Part shown: positions 59,281-64,000 of the stretch, one piece after another
Layout of the letters: every line of letters starts with the position of its first letter
How positions within the stretch are numbered: the stretch's first letter is position 1
NCBI GenBank assembly: GCA_963975425.1
Contig: CAXBGS010000007.1
Coordinates: 310,001 to 374,000 of the forward strand
Direction of reading: 5' to 3'
Source: CAXBGS01 sp963975425
Lineage (GTDB): Bacteria; Planctomycetota; Planctomycetia; Pirellulales; Pirellulaceae
Length of the DNA stretch: 64,000 nt
Position numbers and translations under genes: made by a program
The notes under the pieces: generated by a model
What the model saw: the letters and a program-made list of their open reading frames with translations, nothing else
Database searches by the model: none
What the model was told of the DNA's origin: nothing

Positions 59281-60468
59281 ATGAGCAACATGAATAACAT
59301 ACTGCGAATGCTGATTTGTTTGACACTAATGTCATTGTGCTCATCCGCTGCGGCAGACCAGAAACCAAACGTCCTGTTCATCCTGATCGACGACTTCGGC
59401 TGGAAGGATGTTGGTTACAACGGCAGCACGTTTTACGAAACGCCGCGGATCGATGCGCTGTCGAAGGAGTGGATGCGTTTTGATAACTGCTACACGCCGA
59501 GCCCGATGTGTTCGCCGACGCGTGCGAGCATTCTGACTGGAAAGAATCCGGCACGGCATGGCATCACGCAGTGGTTGCCAGGACGCGACACGTTCTATGG
59601 CGCGCAGGGAGAAACACCGGCCGTCTATTGTCCGACTCCGTTACCAAGAGGTATCAACGCGGGTGAAATTACGTTGGGCGAGGCTTTCCAGGAGGCGGGA
59701 TACGAGACGGCGTTTTACGGCAAATGGCACATGGGCAAATTTCGGGCGACGGGTGGCCCGGTGAAGCATGGATATGCTTCCCAGAAAGCCGTGATTGAAG
59801 AAAACGGGTGTGAAATGTTCTATCCCTTCCGAAAGCACCCGGAATACTTCCCGAATGCAAAGAAGGGCGACAACTTTACCGATCTGCTGACCGATGCGGC
59901 GATTGATTTCGTGACGGCGGAGCGCGATCAGCCGTTCTATCTGCACTTGTGTCATTTTGCGATGCACCATCCGATCGGATCCAAACCGGAGTTACGCGAG
60001 CGGTTCGCTAAAAAGCGTGCCGCGTTACCGTCATCGGAGAAAGAAACGGTTACTCCGGATCATACCCATCACCCGCAAAAATTCAGGCAGGATGATCCGG
60101 AGTATGCAGGGGAATTAATGACGCTGGATGAGAACATCGGACGCTTGGTCGACGCACTCAAAGCGGCGGGCCATTATGAAAATACAATCATTGTGTTTAC
60201 GGGCGATAACGGTGGACGAACGTCCTATCATCGCGAGCACCCGACGTCGAATCAGCCGCTACGCGCCGGAAAGACCTTTATCTATGAAGGCGGCCTGCGC
60301 ACGCCGTTGTTGATCCATTGGCCGGGGCACGGTGTCGATGGCGCAGGCGGAAAGATAACCGATGTGCCGGTTACGAGCATGGATTTTTACCCAACGCTGC
60401 TGGAGATGGCCGGATTGCCGCTGAAGACGTTGCTGCAATGGATCGTTCCCAAATTCTGCGTTCATTGA
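59281..60468 (+). CDS. Sulfatase, probably C-terminally truncated
   Basis: A 395-residue protein. Signal peptide (MLICLTLMSLCSSAAA), VLFILIDDFGWKDVGYNG, CSPTRASILTGKNPARHG (C-x-P-T-R type formylglycine site), GKWHMGKF, HFAMHHPI, GDNGGRTSY. Homology continues to DFYPTLLEMAGLPLK, where relatives go on for about 80-100 more residues with the C-terminal subdomain. Here the protein ends in LLQWIVPKFCVH, which does not fit the family. The catalytic core is complete, but folding may be impaired. Confidence 0.85.
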   Translation: MSNMNNILRMLICLTLMSLCSSAAADQKPNVLFILIDDFGWKDVGYNGSTFYETPRIDALSKEWMRFDNCYTPSPMCSPTRASILTGKNPARHGITQWLPGRDTFYGAQGETPAVYCPTPLPRGINAGEITLGEAFQEAGYETAFYGKWHMGKFRATGGPVKHGYASQKAVIEENGCEMFYPFRKHPEYFPNAKKGDNFTDLLTDAAIDFVTAERDQPFYLHLCHFAMHHPIGSKPELRERFAKKRAALPSSEKETVTPDHTHHPQKFRQDDPEYAGELMTLDENIGRLVDALKAAGHYENTIIVFTGDNGGRTSYHREHPTSNQPLRAGKTFIYEGGLRTPLLIHWPGHGVDGAGGKITDVPVTSMDFYPTLLEMAGLPLKTLLQWIVPKFCVH

Positions 60469-60531
60469 CATCGATCCGCGAAAGTGAGAGTTGGTGAGAT
60501 GCCACCGAGTCAATTCAGCAAGAGGGAAGTC

Positions 60532-62874
60532 ATGAGACGGACAACGAGACTGCTTTATAGCTTGGCAACGATCGCGTTGTTGACAGCACTGCCGAGCCAG
60601 ACTCAGGCGCAAGAGCCCCTGAGAACGACAATCCACAGTGAGAAATCAGACTCCCAGGAAACGGCCAGAGAGTTCAAGCTGATTCCGGGGCGTACGATCA
60701 TGCGCACCGCCGACGGGGCGAATCGGGCGACTTATCATGTGAATGTTCCCAAGAGTTTCGACGTGGATGCGCCGCCGCCTCCGATTTTGATTGTGTTCAG
60801 CCCCAGCGGCAATGGCAAAGCAATGCTGGAGAAACTGCAACCGGCTACCGAAGCGGTTGGCTGGCTGCTCGTCGGATGCGACCAGTTACGCAATGGCATG
60901 AAAGACAATGATCTTGAGATCGAAATCGAAGACGAAATTCTCTCTGACGTGCTGAAACATGTTCCGCACGATTCTCAGCGTATCTATCTAGGTGGCTTTT
61001 CCGGGGGCGCGATGCGGGCGTACGGCATCACGGCTCGTCGTAGCGAGCCATACGCTGGCGTTCTTGCATTCGGCGGATGGCTCGGCGGGCCGAGCTATCA
61101 GGATCAGCCTTATCGCGAGAGCATGTCGGTTGCGATGGTAACGGGTGTTCGCGACCTGGGTGCGAGTGGGTGGGTTCCGATCGACACGAAGACTTTGAAG
61201 CGGAGGAATTGTTCGGTTAAACATTTCGCATTTGACGGAGGTCACTCCGTCTCGCCGCCCGCGACGACTCGTGCAGCGATCAAGTGGCTCGACGAGCAAT
61301 GGTCGCAGGCCAGTCACTCCGCAAAAGCCAGCGGGAAAATCCCCTTAGAGGTCTTGTATGTCGGCAAGGCCGGCCCTCGCGCCGATGACTTCAGATCCTT
61401 CCTGTCAAAACATTTTGTTTCGGTTGAGGCGACGAGTTCTGGTGACCTTACGATGGATGAGGTCAATCACGCCGACGTGCTCTTGTTGGACGACGTCGTT
61501 CGGTCTCTTCCCAATGGCTGCACCAAAGCAATGTTGATGACGGGATCGTCTGCGGCAATGACTGGCGAACGCTATGGATCGAAGATCGACTGGCTATGCC
61601 AGTGCTTGGACAACGAAGCCTACTCAGTCGATACATCGCATCCGATCTTTCAAGGGCCGCTTCCGGTCACGCCGACCTTGGTCGAAAAACGTTGCCCACA
61701 TACCAAAATGAAGATTCAGGCTTGGAAGGTCGAGGAACCTCAGAAGGATCCCGGTCTGGTTTCCAGCCGCAAACACTTCGCGTCGGCAAAGGACTCGGAA
61801 ATCGTTGCCGGTGGCGTGAATATGAAAGGGATAAGCGGCGTGCCACTTGTTCGTGAAGCGAATCGGTTTCTGTGGGGATTTGTGGCTGCACCCTCGGAGA
61901 TGACTGATGAAGGACGCCGCGCTTTCGTCAATGCCTTGGCGTGGATACACGACTTCGACGGCGAAGTTCAACGAGACTACGCGGGCCTTCATGACCGAGC
62001 CACCATCAAAAGCGTGTTGGACAGCCCTTATGTTGACGCTAAGAACCTCAATCGTTGGTTTCCCAAGGCTTTGATCGAGAAAACCAGAGGCGACAAGGAA
62101 GCCATTCGCAAACACTTCGACGGCAGATTGGCCTACGTCCACGTTCCGACCGGAAGCGGCTTGTTTCAGATCGACGAGGAAGCCGAGCAGTTGGGCACGC
62201 CGATCAGTGATCCCGCATCGATTGCCAAATGGATCGACATGCTTGATGGAGATCAGGCGAAGCTGGCATTCGGATTGTTGCAGCGATATACCCGCCAGAG
62301 GATACGCCGAAAGTCTGGGCAATGGCGTCAGTGGTACGAGTCCAACAAGGACCAGCTCGTGTTCAGCGAAGAACGGGGCTACCGGTTCTTTGTCCGAGAA
62401 GCCCATTCCGGATCTAACGCCGTCAAGAACGCTCTGAAGAATCAACCGAGCGAACCGGGGCTGACAGAAGTTTCACCGATCTTGTTTGAACATGGTTTGG
62501 CGGCGCCACATGTGGTCGATGGCGTCGCGTACCAGTACAGCGGCAGGAAACTGACTCTCGTGATTCGCGCCCGAGTCAAAGACGGTTGGCATTTCTACTC
62601 GGCCACCGAAGACAACGGCACCAACATCCCAACGAAGATCGATGTCGATCTTCCAGAAGGCATGGAATTCGTCGGTGACTGGGTCTTGCCTGAATCGTCA
62701 GGCATTGAACTTGGCAATGACGCGACATTCGAGCGCGTGATTCGCGTTGGAAAGGAGCCAGCCGATGGGGTTGAAATCAAGGGGAGCATTCGATTCCAGG
62801 CTTGCACAGAGACTCGATGCCTTCGTCCACAGACCTTCAGATTCACACTGCCAGTCGTCGTCATGGCGAAGTAA
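60532..62874 (+). CDS. Esterase-like alpha/beta hydrolase with ThuA-like middle and DsbD-like C-terminal domain
   Basis: 780 residues from the ATG at 60532 (GAGGGAAG upstream; signal peptide ending TQAQ). Residues about 45-270 look like a PHB-depolymerase/feruloyl-esterase-type hydrolase with nucleophile motif YLGGFSGGAMRAYG and a late His in FDGGHSVSP. A middle region (LEVLYVGKAG, HADVLLLDDVV, EIVAGGVNMKG) could be a glutamine-amidotransferase-like/ThuA domain, with low certainty. The last 130 residues match the N-terminal domain of DsbD: VKDGWHFYSATEDNG and IRFQACTETRCLRP with its Cys pair. Exported. It follows the sulfatases by 63 bp and may de-esterify the same polysaccharides. Confidence 0.7.
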   Translation: MRRTTRLLYSLATIALLTALPSQTQAQEPLRTTIHSEKSDSQETAREFKLIPGRTIMRTADGANRATYHVNVPKSFDVDAPPPPILIVFSPSGNGKAMLEKLQPATEAVGWLLVGCDQLRNGMKDNDLEIEIEDEILSDVLKHVPHDSQRIYLGGFSGGAMRAYGITARRSEPYAGVLAFGGWLGGPSYQDQPYRESMSVAMVTGVRDLGASGWVPIDTKTLKRRNCSVKHFAFDGGHSVSPPATTRAAIKWLDEQWSQASHSAKASGKIPLEVLYVGKAGPRADDFRSFLSKHFVSVEATSSGDLTMDEVNHADVLLLDDVVRSLPNGCTKAMLMTGSSAAMTGERYGSKIDWLCQCLDNEAYSVDTSHPIFQGPLPVTPTLVEKRCPHTKMKIQAWKVEEPQKDPGLVSSRKHFASAKDSEIVAGGVNMKGISGVPLVREANRFLWGFVAAPSEMTDEGRRAFVNALAWIHDFDGEVQRDYAGLHDRATIKSVLDSPYVDAKNLNRWFPKALIEKTRGDKEAIRKHFDGRLAYVHVPTGSGLFQIDEEAEQLGTPISDPASIAKWIDMLDGDQAKLAFGLLQRYTRQRIRRKSGQWRQWYESNKDQLVFSEERGYRFFVREAHSGSNAVKNALKNQPSEPGLTEVSPILFEHGLAAPHVVDGVAYQYSGRKLTLVIRARVKDGWHFYSATEDNGTNIPTKIDVDLPEGMEFVGDWVLPESSGIELGNDATFERVIRVGKEPADGVEIKGSIRFQACTETRCLRPQTFRFTLPVVVMAK

Positions 62875-63284
62875 AGCTGCACTCATTGACGATCGCCAGG
62901 CACTTCGCGTACCTCACAGCAATACCATGAAGAAAACCTGATTATCGGTTGCGTTGGTGGTGATCCTCCTTGAGCCGGCATGTGTCCGCACGCGGTACTG
63001 CTCTTGCCGCCGTCCGTTCGCCCAATGCCATTTACCTTCCCCTCAAGATCGGTCCACAGTCAACTTTTCGTGGGCAATTCCAGAGGGCGGCGGGTTCAAC
63101 GTCGCCAAAGCAGTCGCTCGGGGAAATCGTGAGGCAGGAAACTTGGTCATGTCGGCTGACAGCAAGCTAGATTTCTGAGCGGCACCCGCTCGTTACGGTT
63201 CCGAGCGCTCGACGATTGCGATTCGATCGGTTGCCAATGATTGGTTGAATTGCGCCAGCCCTTATCTCTGTGACGAATCTACGG
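62875..63284. other. 410-bp region, no supported gene
   Basis: Short frames only. An ATG followed by three codons and a stop (MKKT, near 62927) and scattered coding-like bits suggest a decayed small secreted-protein gene, but no family is recognisable. Confidence 0.35.
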
Positions 63285-64000
63285 ATGAAGTATGCACTTA
63301 TCATTACCGGTGTTCTCGCTGGGTTAGCGATCACGGCTCCACAGCTGGTGGTGTTTGGGTATTTCCTCTTGATCGTGCCGGGTTTGGTTCTCACATCCGC
63401 ACCTACGGTGTTTGTTTACTTGGCCGTGACGGCAATCGTTCGGCGATTGCTACCCATATCTTCGTCCATGACGGCGACCGCGACAGCATTCGGTGTCGCG
63501 CTGCTGCTAGGCTGGGGCGTCATGCAACCGTTCCGCTTAAAGGCAATTGCTGCATTCCGCGCGGACGACTTGCCCGATGTGTTACCCAATCAGCGCATTG
63601 AACTTGATGGGCATATTCGTATCGAAAGGCTCGATCAACGCCGCGAGCCGCAGTGCGACTACTTGGCTCTCGCGGTGCTGGACTCGCCGCATGTGAAAAG
63701 CCTGACCACGGTCACCGCTGGACGCGGCAAGCCGGCAGATCGCAAACCCTCGGCCGCCTACGCATTGGTCTCTGCCAAGACCGATCCCGCCGCGGGCATT
63801 TTCCCAAGTGAGCCGGGGCGGATCGTTCGCGAATATCCGCCATTGGTTCAAGCGAATCGTGGCAAGAAATTTTTCACGGCATCCAAAGCCGTGGAGGCGA
63901 ATTGGGCGCTCCGACTGGCTGGACAAGAGCGGTTACGAGAGGTTGGCGTGATCGAATCGGATAGGGCCGATTGGACCCTCCGCATTGAAAATCCATCGAA
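63285..64000 (+). CDS. Membrane protein of unknown function (partial, runs off right edge)
   Basis: An open frame from the ATG at 63285 to the window end, 238 residues without a stop. The first 85 residues hold three membrane segments (ALIITGVLAGLAITAP, VFGYFLLIVPGLVLTSAPTV, ATATAFGVALLLGWGVM). The remaining soluble part (DGHIRIERLDQRREPQCDYL, SAKTDPAAGIFPSEPGRIVR) carries no motif I recognise. The start codon is the first of the frame and precedes a normal N-in membrane helix. Confidence 0.65.
   Translation, partial: MKYALIITGVLAGLAITAPQLVVFGYFLLIVPGLVLTSAPTVFVYLAVTAIVRRLLPISSSMTATATAFGVALLLGWGVMQPFRLKAIAAFRADDLPDVLPNQRIELDGHIRIERLDQRREPQCDYLALAVLDSPHVKSLTTVTAGRGKPADRKPSAAYALVSAKTDPAAGIFPSEPGRIVREYPPLVQANRGKKFFTASKAVEANWALRLAGQERLREVGVIESDRADWTLRIENPS

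Overview
This 64 kb window looks like chromosomal DNA from a planctomycete of the Pirellulaceae (Rhodopirellula-like). That rests on four sulfatase genes in a row, proteins with an ETLQSRRLF-type N-terminus followed by a dockerin domain, a DUF1559 pseudopilin, Ser/Thr kinases with extracytoplasmic tails, an ECF-type sigma factor, an IS1380 remnant and many short palindromic repeats. I see no rRNA, no complete tRNA and no CRISPR array.

Layout. 1-1250: 5' part of a spermidine-synthase-like membrane protein running off the left edge. 1.5-4.3 kb: a His-rich secreted protein, then a gene cut by a truncated IS1380 transposase. 4.4-11.3 kb, minus strand: two copies of a module (sulfotransferase 3' end plus dockerin/Ser-Thr-repeat surface protein). 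The downstream copy is degraded: its sulfotransferase is a fragment and its surface protein is frameshifted. 11.3-14.6 kb: a GT25-like glycosyltransferase, a Ser/Thr kinase lacking its N-lobe, and a second His-rich secreted protein. 14.9-36.4 kb: a large metal-resistance block with a bestrophin, a methyltransferase next to a P-type ATPase, a CDF exporter overlapping a thioredoxin lipoprotein, a MerP-like protein, a Cys-rich lipoprotein, two HME-RND pumps each with its own adaptor, and a membrane-bound anti-sigma factor. Divergent from these are two secreted proteins built from a Cys-rich CPVSG...CC..C module. No outer-membrane factor is present in the window.

38.7-54.1 kb is an accessory island. 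It begins at a 3' fragment of initiator tRNA-Met. It is punctuated by three related terminator-containing blocks (about 38.85, 42.15 and 53.76 kb), all carrying a 16-bp sequence also found in the tRNA fragment and in the last codons of a large serine recombinase. Its cargo: recombinase plus AbiEi/AbiEii; a five-gene macro / macro / dual-specificity phosphatase / ADP-ribosylglycohydrolase / M28 peptidase operon; a ferredoxin; an ECF sigma factor fused to a protein kinase, with a metallophosphoesterase; a zinc-ribbon-repeat protein with a HEPN-like C-terminus; a remnant of a large defence helicase; and a TacAT-type GNAT toxin-antitoxin pair. The right boundary cuts a DUF1559 gene.

54.9-64 kb: gene remnants, four sulfatases (two intact, two C-terminally truncated), an esterase-like protein ending in a DsbD-like domain, and the start of a membrane protein running off the right edge.

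The most unusual signals are: (1) a four-helix-bundle (S23-type) ORF bracketed by inverted repeats, with an ORF-less copy of the same repeat pair inserted in frame in the neighbouring RND gene; (2) the repeated attachment-like core; (3) the ADP-ribose operon; (4) the sigma-kinase fusion whose linker is a near-perfect 23-bp inverted repeat; (5) a dispersed hairpin repeat whose stems covary between copies. All domain assignments are by eye from sequence motifs; no searches were run.
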